NCBI GenBank assembly: GCA_964444125.1
Contig: CAYUFB010000006.1
Coordinates: 1-49,097, forward strand
DNA length: 49,097 nt
Direction of reading: 5' to 3'
Source of the DNA: CAYUFB01 sp964444125
GTDB lineage: Bacteria > Patescibacteriota > Dojkabacteria > B142 > JAFGMG01
Part shown: positions 32,600 to 40,299 of the stretch, piece by piece
Numbering within the stretch: position 1 is the stretch's first letter
Layout: each line of letters begins with the position of its first letter
The notes under the pieces: generated by a model
The model's database searches: none
What the model was told of the DNA's origin: nothing
What the model saw: only the letters and a program-made list of their open reading frames with translations
Position numbers and translations under genes: made by a program

Positions 32600-34699
32600 C
32601 TAAAAGAGAATCTGGCTCATCCCTCCAAAGATGTAGACATAAATATTTGACCCCGTATCAGGAAGCGTTGGTAGTTGTGGATCCTCTGCTTGTTGAGAAG
32701 GCAGATAATACGAATAACCTGCCATATCATATAACAATCCTGAAATAGCCCAATATTGTACTCCATCGATTTCTACAATCGAAGTATCGCTATCTGATTC
32801 ACTCCTAGATCCGAAATCTGCCCAACCATCATATGCTTCACTTGGTGCTACATTCTCTATTGATACACCTCCCGTTACTAATTGTAAACCTACTCTATTA
32901 TCCCCTTCTCTTTTTGGCACATATAAAGTATAGCTATTTACCCCCTCAGCTCCAGCCAAATTTCGCACATATGATCTAAACTCTGTCATATCAATCTCCC
33001 CTATCACACCTGTCCAATCCACATCGACTAGAAGATTCGCAAATACTTCCGCCAATGTATTACCCTCAGAATCTTTTAGAAATAGCCTCTCTTCATTAAC
33101 AACCCCGTAATTACTACCATAACTAACATTGTTTCCTCCTGTATTTATTACCCTTAGAGAGGAGACTAGATTTTTTACTTGAAATGCACGCGAGAATTTG
33201 TTGATACTATGAAGATTGCTGTCACTAACATAAATAAAGCCATCATTATCTACAGCAATCCCTGATACTGTCTTTGCAGACACGAACGTCCCTGAAAAAT
33301 AATAAGTGCTCAAAAGATTTCCAGAAGTGTCAAACCTACGTAATGACGCTGTGCATGTATTATATACGAAATTATCTTCATCAATATACAAGGTTGAGCC
33401 ACACCCGTTGAATTTTTTTATAAATTCACCTTCACTATTAAACACCTTTACACTTGAGACATCTGCTACATAAACGTTACCTATACTATCCACAACCACA
33501 TCAGTTGGCATAAGAAACTGCGAATCACCAGTGCCTTCTGATCCCCATTTAGTAACAAAAACTCCAGTAGTAGTGAGTTTCTGAATTCTGTAATTCTGTG
33601 TATCTGCAACATATATGTAACCATCTCCACTTGTTGCTACGCCTTCGGGGAAATTAAATTGACCATCACCTGTACCATAACTGCCCAATTTGGTAATAAA
33701 ACCCCCTTCACTATTAAATACCAAAACACCACTAGCTGTACCAGCACGATCCACAACGTAAATATTTCCATTCTCATCAATTGCAATATCTGCTGGCACT
33801 GAGAATTGACCACTACTAGTACCGTATGAACCAAACCTTCCTAGATAATTACCCTCTATGTCATACCTAACAATTCTACTATTGTTTCTATCTACAACAT
33901 GTAATACATGGTTACTATCAAAGACCATTCTTGTCGGCCCAGCCATCTGCCCATCCTGGTTACCCATAGCTCCCCAAGAGGATAGATGATTATAATCACT
34001 GTCATATTTCTGTATACGGTTTTCACCTTGACTGACCACATAGATATTTCCATTGCTATCGAAAGCAAGATCAGTGCCAGAATTTATGCCATTTTCATGA
34101 TAAGGCGGTATGTTCAAGTTATTGATGAATCGCCCAATTTTTGAAACATATGTACCAGAATTCGAGAATTTTTGAACAGAATTGTAGTCCGCAACATAGA
34201 CATCCCCAGTACTATTAACCTCAATCCCTTTGGCATACCAGAATTTCCCATTTTCTGATGTGCCGGTCCCTCCCCACTCCGTTATATAAGTTCCAGTATT
34301 GGAGAACTTTATGACTTTATTGCTTGATCCATCCGCCACAAAAACATTACCACTTACATCAACGGCAATGCCATAAGGCTCGACAATACTAGCAAATGTC
34401 CATTTTGTTAAGAAAGTCCCACTACTATCAAATTTTTGAATTCTATAATTATTATTATCAACCACAAAAATATTGTCACTTCCATCTATCGCTATATCCA
34501 AAGGGTAATTGAAATATCCATCACCACCGCCATACCCATTCCCGAACTTCGAAATGAAATTCCCATTTGTATCATATTTTTTTATTACATTGTTATATTG
34601 ATCAACAATAAATATATTATCATTGCTATCAATCGCAACACTTACAGGTATTGATGGATGTAAGTCACCAACCTCATCGGTGTCCCACTTAATTAACAC
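32600..34699 (-). CDS. NHL-repeat surface protein with LPDTG motif (3' part of a split gene)
   Basis: This frame encodes about 699 residues of NHL repeats. At least nine units are visible of the type IDxxGNIYVxDxxNxRIQKF (for example AIDGSDNIFVVDNNNYRIQK), forming one or two beta-propellers. A cohesin/dockerin-like segment and a C-terminal LPDTG (about residues 678-682) follow. After LPDTG there are only 16 residues (SNIYVYIFGGMSQILF) and no basic tail, so the sorting signal is short. The first codon is GTG inside a frame that continues from the upstream frame at 34693-34953: the signal peptide is there. A C6 run (34699-34704; G6 on the coding strand) separates them; one extra G restores a single frame. 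Confidence 0.8.
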   Translation of the reverse strand: MLIKWDTDEVGDLHPSIPVSVAIDSNDNIFIVDQYNNVIKKYDTNGNFISKFGNGYGGGDGYFNYPLDIAIDGSDNIFVVDNNNYRIQKFDSSGTFLTKWTFASIVEPYGIAVDVSGNVFVADGSSNKVIKFSNTGTYITEWGGTGTSENGKFWYAKGIEVNSTGDVYVADYNSVQKFSNSGTYVSKIGRFINNLNIPPYHENGINSGTDLAFDSNGNIYVVSQGENRIQKYDSDYNHLSSWGAMGNQDGQMAGPTRMVFDSNHVLHVVDRNNSRIVRYDIEGNYLGRFGSYGTSSGQFSVPADIAIDENGNIYVVDRAGTASGVLVFNSEGGFITKLGSYGTGDGQFNFPEGVATSGDGYIYVADTQNYRIQKLTTTGVFVTKWGSEGTGDSQFLMPTDVVVDSIGNVYVADVSSVKVFNSEGEFIKKFNGCGSTLYIDEDNFVYNTCTASLRRFDTSGNLLSTYYFSGTFVSAKTVSGIAVDNDGFIYVSDSNLHSINKFSRAFQVKNLVSSLRVINTGGNNVSYGSNYGVVNEERLFLKDSEGNTLAEVFANLLVDVDWTGVIGEIDMTEFRSYVRNLAGAEGVNSYTLYVPKREGDNRVGLQLVTGGVSIENVAPSEAYDGWADFGSRSESDSDTSIVEIDGVQYWAISGLLYDMAGYSYYLPSQQAEDPQLPTLPDTGSNIYVYIFGGMSQILF

Positions 34700-34953
34700 C
34701 CCCCATTTGTATTATACTTGTTGATCAAGCGTGTCCCAGAATCAACTATATAGATATTATCATTACTATCTATCGCGAGCTTTTCTGGTTTTGTGAAATA
34801 ATTCACAATCGACTTACCAAATACAGCAGTAGTTTCGGGCCAACCATTTTCAAAAACACTAACTTCCGCAGAAACCTTAGGTATAGGGTATTGCAAGAGG
34901 AAGTAAACAAAACACACCAAAACTACTAAGCTTATAGATGAAACAAACTTCAT
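34693..34953 (-). CDS. Signal peptide and first NHL unit of the split surface protein (5' part)
   Basis: This 86-residue frame begins MKFVSSISLVVLVCFVYFLL, a signal peptide or anchor, followed by a first NHL unit (KLAIDSNDNIYIVDSGT, then INKYNTNG). It runs out of frame in the G6 tract and stops at TAA five bases later. The next NHL unit continues in another frame at 34699 and below. Together they would make one exported protein of about 785 residues. Either the gene is broken here, or the tract is phase-variable, or the base count is a sequencing error. Confidence 0.75.
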   Translation of the reverse strand: MKFVSSISLVVLVCFVYFLLQYPIPKVSAEVSVFENGWPETTAVFGKSIVNYFTKPEKLAIDSNDNIYIVDSGTRLINKYNTNGGC

Positions 34954-35022
34954 TTATTACTACTAAAAATACTAATAACAGTTTACAAAATTTTTCACAA
35001 CAAAACAAGGATTGAAGTTATG

Positions 35023-35271
35023 CTAAATATCACTTAACCCCAATTTACGAATTTTCTCATCCCTTGAATATTTTTTTATCTCATTTTCTCTTTTTGAAGC
35101 AGATGATCTATCAGGATGTTCTTCTTGGTAGATTAATTTAAAGGGCATTCTTGAATACACATATTTCGAACCTTTACCCGATTCATGCGCTTTCATCCTT
35201 TTTTCGATATTATTTGTGATACCTGTGTAAAGGGAATTATCGATACAAAGCAAAATATATAAGTAGTACAT
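35023..35271 (-). CDS. GIY-YIG domain protein (YhbQ/UPF0213 type)
   Basis: This 82-residue single-domain GIY-YIG nuclease begins MYYLYILLCIDNSLYTGIT, with the two signature strands (YYLYIL and YTGIT), then the conserved Arg in NNIEKRMKAH and the Glu in KRENEIKK. All catalytic positions are present. Such solitary domains are common in bacteria and their substrates are uncertain. It is one of two in this region; the other is at 36032-36304. Confidence 0.9.
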   Translation of the reverse strand: MYYLYILLCIDNSLYTGITNNIEKRMKAHESGKGSKYVYSRMPFKLIYQEEHPDRSSASKRENEIKKYSRDEKIRKLGLSDI

Positions 35272-35306
35272 CTTGTTGTTATAAAAAAGGACTTATGAAT
35301 TATTTA

Positions 35307-35810
35307 TTAATAAACAAAGCGACAAAAATTGGGATATATATCAAGGAAAATAGTGTACTCAAAAAACACAGAAATCGCAACTTTGTCAGGGTTGTTCTTT
35401 AAAGTTGTGGCGTACGCTACAGAATTTGCTGCTATTGGTACTACTGAAAGCAAAAGGAAAGTATTATGAACCTCATTTGTAAACTGATGCAATAGATTCT
35501 GATCGATGAATATAAATCCTAAAATTAATATTGGCCATAATAAGAACTTAGCAACAAAAGACAATCCTACAAACCTGAGATAAATTTTCAGGGAAGTTAC
35601 ATCAGACAAGCCTAGCCCAACAAGCATCATACCCAAAACAACAAAAACCCCTTTGAAATTGATTATCATTGCTTCATAGTTAGCTCCCATTAGTATGACA
35701 GAATCAATTTGAAAGCCCAATGAACGTAAAAAATCAATCTCATGCTTGATAGCTAATTCGAATTCCTGAGTGTAAGTTTTTTCTTCCATTTCATTTTGAA
35801 CTGTAGCCAT
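35307..35810 (-). pseudogene. AEC-family (auxin efflux carrier-like) permease, truncated and frameshifted
   Basis: The 167-residue frame matches only the C-terminal half of AEC transporters: VFVVLGMMLVGLGLSD, the segment SVVPIAANSVAYATTLKNNP, and the last helix. The last helix is broken: at an A6 run (35361-35366; T6 on the coding strand) the frame slips. Removing one T gives SVFLSTLFSLIYIPIFVALF, the expected AEC ending. The N-terminal five helices are missing; the first 40 residues are acidic and not membrane-like. A functional transporter is unlikely unless the sequence contains errors. Confidence 0.7.
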
Positions 35811-36031
35811 ACCTTTTATTGAAATATAACGTCATAATATCATTCGATGAGTAAAGCTACAAAACAAAGAAGCAGACTTCTCCCCTATCAAAACAATCCA
35901 GATCTATTATTTCATAGCTTTTCACTTTCACTCCCCATCAACCGCTTTTTCATGAAGGTGTGCCGAATCAGATCTTCAAGCCTAAATATCAAGTCCAAGA
36001 ATTATTATCTTCTTCTCTCTTCGCCATCCTT
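35811..36031. other. Intergenic stretch with no confident gene
   Basis: A plus-strand frame from ATG 35847 encodes MSKATKQRSRLLPYQNNPD and more, and by a one-base slip at the T-run near 35950 it would join HEGVPNQIFKPKYQVQ. It then runs into the antisense of the GIY-YIG gene. I see no family and treat it as unexplained. Confidence 0.25.
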
Positions 36032-36304
36032 TTATCTGCCTTTCTCTTTTGGCGGCTGAAGATTTGTCAATCTCTTGTTCCTAAAAGCTCTGCCGGATGG
36101 AGTTTTAAGATACTTCTCGAAGGCTATTGCTTTGTCTTTATTTGAGAAACACAAATAGGTTTCTACTCTCCAAGGCTTGAATTTGTTAGTATAGATAGAC
36201 TTACCACTATTATGCGCCTTTAGCCTATTCTTTATATTTGTTGTAATCCCAGCATAAACTTTATCAGCATCTTTTATACTTCTGAGAATATAAACGTAAA
36301 ACAT
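36032..36304 (-). CDS. GIY-YIG domain protein
   Basis: This 90-residue protein has the GIY-YIG signature MFYVYILRSI and VYAGIT, the Arg in NIKNRLKAHNSG, and the Glu in AIAFEKYLKT. It differs from the YhbQ-type protein at 35023-35271 in its second half (SGRAFRNKRL), which is typical of the second common group of solitary GIY-YIG proteins. It lies between a broken permease and palindromic repeats, so a link with mobile DNA is possible. Confidence 0.88.
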   Translation of the reverse strand: MFYVYILRSIKDADKVYAGITTNIKNRLKAHNSGKSIYTNKFKPWRVETYLCFSNKDKAIAFEKYLKTPSGRAFRNKRLTNLQPPKEKGR

Positions 36305-36313
36305 CTAGTGTCT

Positions 36314-36499
36314 TTAATAATTGCCCGATATTATCAAAAAGTTCTGAAAAAATCCTGAATTCTTTAGAAGACCCTCCTTCGCCCAGCCTACCTTCTTCGA
36401 TCTACGGCTGATTTCGGAAGGATATAAGACATCGCAATAATATTCACAAGCTTTAAAAAAATTCTGTCTTTTAGCAATAGAAAAGGGTTTGTTGGACAA
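36314..36499 (-). CDS. Doubtful small frame upstream of the GIY-YIG gene
   Basis: A 61-codon frame (MSNKPFSIAKRQNFFKACEY at the start, then a Ser/Arg/Lys-rich segment and KNSGFFQNF) ends 9 bp before the GIY-YIG start. I recognise no family; the composition and the repeat-rich surroundings suggest it could be part of a non-coding repeat. Confidence 0.15.
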   Translation of the reverse strand: MSNKPFSIAKRQNFFKACEYYCDVLYPSEISRRSKKVGWAKEGLLKNSGFFQNFLIISGNY

Positions 36500-36522
36500 A
36501 TATAAGCCTTTAATGAAAGGTA

Positions 36523-36550
36523 GTCCGACTACGCTAAAGCTTCGCCGGAC
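36523..36550. repeat. Palindromic repeat
   Basis: GTCCG (36523-36527) and CGGAC (36546-36550) flank a core of ACTACGCTAAAGCTTCGC, itself partly self-complementary. Elements of the form GTCCGxCxAAGCTTxAGCGxAGTCGGAC look like dispersed units in candidate-phyla genomes. Confidence 0.5.
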
Positions 36551-36600
36551 ACTCAGACTTCGTCTATTTTAGCAGCGGCAAAAGGCTCAATACTGGCTTG

Positions 36601-36643
36601 CCAGACGAAGCTATTTAAGCCTTGCGAAAATAGCGAAGTCTGG
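36601..36643. repeat. Inverted repeat overlapping the 3' end of the tmRNA gene
   Basis: CCAGACGAAGCTATTT (36601-36616) and AAATAGCGAAGTCTGG (36628-36643) are inverted arms of 16 bases with a symmetric GAA/GAA internal loop. The right arm includes the last three bases (CCA) of the tmRNA gene. A partial third copy (CAGACTTCGTCTATTTTAGC) lies at about 36555-36574. Confidence 0.65.
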
Positions 36644-37120
36644 TGGAGATGGGGGTATTGAAACCCCGTCCAGGAGATACTAACTTAAACCTCTACATAT
36701 TTAGGTTATTTATTTCAGACGACTATCGATAGAAATAACCAAAAACCGATAATCGACTGTTTACTACAACATGGGATCTGATGGCAAACAAACACCTAGA
36801 TCTTGTACTTGAGACTTTGTTTCGCTCGATAATCCTCGCCTCAAGGAAGAATTAAAGAACGGCTGTTAAAGGAGCTATGAGCCAAAGGCTCACGTAGCGC
36901 TCGACTTTATGCAGCGATTGCAAGATTTGCATTCACTCTTGCGAATGAAGGCATTTCCAAAGTTACCTTTGGAATGAAGCTTGCAATTGTTTTGAATGTG
37001 TTTTTGACGATTGTTGCGTCTCCCGGCTTACGCCGGGCCTTTATTCACTTTTACGAGAGAACAAAGAAATCCTCGATATGCAGCTTAAATCATATATTTC
37101 CTGTCGAAACTTGCATCCCC
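36641..37120 (-). ncRNA. ssrA: Transfer-messenger RNA (tmRNA)
   Basis: tmRNA rescues stalled ribosomes and tags their products for degradation. Read on the minus strand, the 5' end GGGGATGCAAGTTTCGACAG matches the tmRNA start. GGGGATG pairs with CATCTCC before the encoded 3' CCA (7-bp acceptor stem, one G-U). The T arm GGGG-TTTCAATA-CCCC precedes it. A hairpin TTCCAAAG/CTTTGGAA (36955-36974) fits pseudoknot 1, 12 bases before the likely resume codon GCA (36940-36942). The tag then reads ARVNANLAIAA and stops at TAA (36907-36909). At 480 bases it is long for a tmRNA. An upstream in-frame extension of the tag frame exists, so the resume codon is an inference. Confidence 0.9.
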
Positions 37121-37129
37121 CCTAGCCTT

Positions 37130-37152
37130 CCTAGAATCCTAAGACTTCTAGG
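37130..37152. other. Hairpin just upstream of the tmRNA 5' end
   Basis: CCTAGAA (37130-37136) and TTCTAGG (37146-37152) form a 7-bp stem 9 bases before the mature tmRNA 5' end. It could be a processing signal in the precursor. A TTGACA (-35-like) lies beyond it (complement of 37171-37176), and a TATAAT on the same strand at 37201-37206. Confidence 0.4.
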
Positions 37153-37254
37153 GGAAATGTCGACACGAATTGTCAATGAACAAATGCTTTTGACGTTATC
37201 ATTATATCATTTTTTGGCTATTTCATTGTATAACCAAGCAATTTCTTGATATAT

Positions 37255-39312
37255 ATGCGAAACGGATATATAACCAAAATTTCGGAAATTAGTAAATGGG
37301 CAGAATCAATCAACAAAGCCTCATCAATCAACGATATCATAGCCCAGACGATACAACTTATTGAGTACTTAACAAAGAGTTCTAGTATTCTCTTTTATAT
37401 AAAGCAAAACTCACACTATAGGCAAATTAATTCTTCACAAGCGCAGAAAGCCACACCAGATGAAGTGATAACTCAAAACCAAATAAAAGATCTTGTTACA
37501 GACAACTCAGCAATACAAAAGATTGAAGCAAATCACAAAGTATTTCAGGTTATAAAAGTAAACAAGCGCAAACCAAAAGTTATCCTATGTGTCCAAGAAT
37601 CCCCAATTTCAGAAACCGACAAGAAACTACTCATGATTATTATCAGTCATCTAGAGAACCTTTTGCCAAAAACCGAAAAAATCGAGAACGATATTATTAG
37701 CTCGCTTGTTGCCATAGAAGAAATAGTAAAGGTTATTGAAAAAAGCAGTGAAGCCCAAAACTTTGGCAACTCAATTGTGAACCTTATCATCCATGAACTT
37801 GGTTATCAGGCCGCATTATTTATCTCTATAAATACGAATACTTTTCATTATTCACATAAAGGAATTTCCTCATTTAGAAAACAGGCAGACAGTTTGGCTA
37901 AAAAGTACACCAAAGGATTGGCCAACAAATTCCTGGACGAGCAAAACACAATTGGACGAAGTATTAAGACAAAAAAAATTATTTTTTCAAAAGATTTTTT
38001 ATCAATCTACAACCCCCCATTTCCCAAAAGTGTTCTTAAGTTAATTCATAGATTATTGCCTTTTAAAGAAAGCGTCATAATCCCTTGCGTAAATCGCAAC
38101 ACCGTAGAGGCCGTGATTGTTGTTGGCAGTTTTGATCATATCAAAACTGCCCAAAAAGAAGTACTACGAATATTGCAAAGAGAAATAGCATACGCTTTAC
38201 AAAACAAAAGGCTGATTACTCAGATGCGTCAAGAAAACAACGACTTACTTAGAATATTTGAAAATATATTTGAGGGAATTTTTATCTTTAAAGACAAAAT
38301 CAGATTTGCTAATTCAAAACTCACAGAAATTACTGAATACAAATTAGAAGAATTAATGCAGATAAAAAACTTACAAAAACATTTGATCCCAGAAGAACGT
38401 AAAAAGCTTATTGAATATCTAGCTCAACGAGAAAAAGGAGTAAATTTCCCAAAGGAACTGGAAACAAAAATTATTACAAAAAGTGGCAGAATCCTTGATG
38501 TAGAAATTAGAATAAATCCTATTATTTTCCAAAACGAAGAGATGTATCTCATTGGTCTTCGTGATATCACTCAACAAAAAAATTATACAATCAGACTCAA
38601 AGATATGTATCATAAACAGGCAGAAATATTTTCAGAAATTGCACACTCATTGAAAACGCCTTTTACAATAATAAATGGATATCTAGATCTGGTATTAAGA
38701 AATTACGAGGATCAGAAATTCACAAAAAAAACAACACAAACAATCAAAAATGAACTCAAGAGTGCAAACAAAAAAGTTACAAAACTTCTGGATGTAGCCA
38801 AACTTGATCTAAGACAATACGATATTAAGTTTCAAAAAATCAAATCTGAAGACTTCATTGAAGCAGTCTATGTCAAAGCCAAATCGATGGGATACAAATA
38901 TTGCAACATGCAACATAGTTCAAGCTGTGATTGCTTGAAGTTATTATTCAATGAAAATATTGAAATTGAAATCGATACTGATGCAATTATGGATGTATTG
39001 ATGACATTAATTGAAAACGCATATCTGCATTCGAAAAAATCTGAGGACAAATACGACATCAATCTTTCAAGCAAGGTCAAAAAAGACTATCTTGAAATAG
39101 TTGTAGAAGATAAAGGCAGAGGGATTCAGCCTAGATTACTACCTAAACTTTTCGAACCATTTTCTAGAATTCATCACTCACAAGGTAGCCACGGAATAGG
39201 CTTACCCATGTGCAAAAAACTTATTGAAGAACATGATGGCAAATTAAGTGTCAGAAGCAAAGTCAATATCGGTACCAAAATGACAATACTCTTACCAATC
39301 AGCCGCGCATAA
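37255..39312 (+). CDS. Soluble sensor histidine kinase (GAF-GAF-PAS-HisKA-HATPase)
   Basis: The ATG at 37255 is preferred over a TTG nine bases upstream. The 685-residue protein has no transmembrane segment. Two GAF-like domains (about 10-150 and 150-320), a PAS domain (FENIFEGIFIFKDKIRFAN to IGLRDITQQ), a HisKA domain with acceptor His464 (EIAHSLKTPFTI), and a complete HATPase domain follow, with N box (LIENAYLHSKK), G1 (VEDKGRGI), F box (LFEPFSR) and G2 (GSHGIGLPMCKK). It should be active. It responds to a cytoplasmic signal that cannot be told. No response regulator is next to it, so it is an orphan kinase. It ends 14 bp inside the convergent comF gene. Confidence 0.93.
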   Translation: MRNGYITKISEISKWAESINKASSINDIIAQTIQLIEYLTKSSSILFYIKQNSHYRQINSSQAQKATPDEVITQNQIKDLVTDNSAIQKIEANHKVFQVIKVNKRKPKVILCVQESPISETDKKLLMIIISHLENLLPKTEKIENDIISSLVAIEEIVKVIEKSSEAQNFGNSIVNLIIHELGYQAALFISINTNTFHYSHKGISSFRKQADSLAKKYTKGLANKFLDEQNTIGRSIKTKKIIFSKDFLSIYNPPFPKSVLKLIHRLLPFKESVIIPCVNRNTVEAVIVVGSFDHIKTAQKEVLRILQREIAYALQNKRLITQMRQENNDLLRIFENIFEGIFIFKDKIRFANSKLTEITEYKLEELMQIKNLQKHLIPEERKKLIEYLAQREKGVNFPKELETKIITKSGRILDVEIRINPIIFQNEEMYLIGLRDITQQKNYTIRLKDMYHKQAEIFSEIAHSLKTPFTIINGYLDLVLRNYEDQKFTKKTTQTIKNELKSANKKVTKLLDVAKLDLRQYDIKFQKIKSEDFIEAVYVKAKSMGYKYCNMQHSSSCDCLKLLFNENIEIEIDTDAIMDVLMTLIENAYLHSKKSEDKYDINLSSKVKKDYLEIVVEDKGRGIQPRLLPKLFEPFSRIHHSQGSHGIGLPMCKKLIEEHDGKLSVRSKVNIGTKMTILLPISRA

Positions 39313-39985
39313 AGACTACTGCATATACTTTTTTGACGCCGTTACTTTTGAGCAATTGGGCACATTCTTCAAGAGTAGTTCCCGTCGTCATGATATCATC
39401 AACAAGAATTACACTAGATAGCGGCGGAATAAATTCTCCGGATAATTCAAAGGCCTCTTTCAAATTCTCTTCTCTTTCAGATTTCGATAACCCAACTTGG
39501 GTCCTAGTTTGTCTGGACCTATTTATTATTAATTTCATTTCCTGCTTGATCCCTTTAGCTACAAATCTTGCCAAGATTTCAGCTTGGTTATAGCCTCTCG
39601 CCCATTGTTTCTTTTTGTATAAAGGGACTGGTACGAATATCGCATCTTTGAGAACCTTTGGATATTTTTGGAGTGTTTCGATATAAACTGGCACCAAAAA
39701 CTTGGAGATATTTGAATACGACTTGTACTTATACTCCTCAATAACTTTCAATCCAAGCTTCGAATAATTTTGACAAACCAAAACCCCGTCCAAACTGGTA
39801 AGCTTTTGGCATTTTTTGTGAACTAGACAATTTTCGGCTAGCCTTTTGCAAACGTGACATTGCATAGATCTTCTAATATCTAGAAACTTTTTGTTGCAAT
39901 TATCACAGACATATTTACCCCAGTAACCACACTTAATGCATTGTATCGGAAAAAGCAAATCTTCTAATAAAAGTTTTATATTCAT
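39299..39985 (-). CDS. comF: ComF family phosphoribosyltransferase-like protein
   Basis: This 228-residue protein is related to ComF, which is needed for DNA uptake during transformation. It has an N-terminal zinc region with CxxC pairs (CIKCGYWGKYVCDNC, then CHVCKRLAENC) and a phosphoribosyltransferase fold with VPVPLYKKKQWARGYNQAE and the PRPP-loop VILVDDIMTTGTT. All are intact. Together with the type IV pilus operon, this supports natural DNA uptake, which is common in small genomes with few biosynthetic genes. The gene overlaps the kinase gene by 14 bp tail-to-tail. Confidence 0.92.
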   Translation of the reverse strand: MNIKLLLEDLLFPIQCIKCGYWGKYVCDNCNKKFLDIRRSMQCHVCKRLAENCLVHKKCQKLTSLDGVLVCQNYSKLGLKVIEEYKYKSYSNISKFLVPVYIETLQKYPKVLKDAIFVPVPLYKKKQWARGYNQAEILARFVAKGIKQEMKLIINRSRQTRTQVGLSKSEREENLKEAFELSGEFIPPLSSVILVDDIMTTGTTLEECAQLLKSNGVKKVYAVVFMRG

Positions 39986-40051
39986 TTGTTACCTACATTA
40001 ATCTTTTTTACTTGGAATTTTAACAACCAAATATTAAATATCTCTGAAAAA

Positions 40052-40080
40052 TTTATCTAAAATTATCGATATGCTATAAT
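40052..40080 (+). promoter_or_regulatory. Promoter of the valS leader
   Basis: A perfect extended -10, TGC-TATAAT, is at 40072-40080 (TATAAT 40075-40080). The -35 (TTTATC, 40052-40057) is weak, as is usual with an extended -10. The start is near 40087, so the leader is about 213 bases. Confidence 0.65.
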
Positions 40081-40086
40081 TTCAAC

Positions 40087-40260
40087 TAATTAAATGCGTC
40101 ATATCCGGATTCGTCCTCTGGAAAATCGCAGACTGAAGAAAGCAAATTATTGTAAGTAGAACAGTCCGAATTTGATCTCGTTAGGATCACAAATAAAGTG
40201 CCAATTTGAAATCAAATTGGAATGTGGGTGGTACCGCGGATTATCCGTCCCTGAAATTAT
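40087..40260 (+). promoter_or_regulatory. T-box riboswitch upstream of valS
   Basis: The leader carries the T-box core GGGTGGTACCGCGG (40226-40239) and the pairing partner TCCGTCCC (40244-40251): the antiterminator stem with its bulge. The four bases TGGT would pair with ACCA at the 3' end of uncharged tRNA-Val, whose discriminator base is usually A, so the element fits the gene. A perfect 8-bp hairpin CCAATTTG/CAAATTGG (40201-40220) is in the place of stem III. Upstream, ATTCG/CGAAT (40109-40113, 40167-40171) and GACTG/CAGTC (40131-40135, 40162-40166) may form stem I, and GATC/GATC (40174-40188) a further hairpin. I could not fix the specifier codon; GTC, GTT and GTA triplets all occur in the loops. 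The hairpin TTTGC/GCAAA with T-tract after 40265 is a weak terminator candidate. Confidence 0.85.
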
Positions 40261-40299
40261 TAATTTTTGCTATTTGCAAATATTTTTTAAATTGGAATA

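Noticed and set aside
35847..36059. Plus-strand frame MSKATKQRS...
   Set aside because: No recognisable family; it needs a frameshift to look protein-like and then runs antisense into a GIY-YIG gene.
36974..37249. Plus-strand open frame of 91 codons
   Set aside because: It is antisense to the tmRNA gene and its upstream region; the tmRNA evidence is much stronger.
40094..40159. A 21-codon frame (MRHIRIRPLENRRLKK...) at the start of the valS leader, as a leader peptide
   Set aside because: It has no Val codons, so it cannot work as a valine attenuator, and it overlaps the probable stem I of the T-box.
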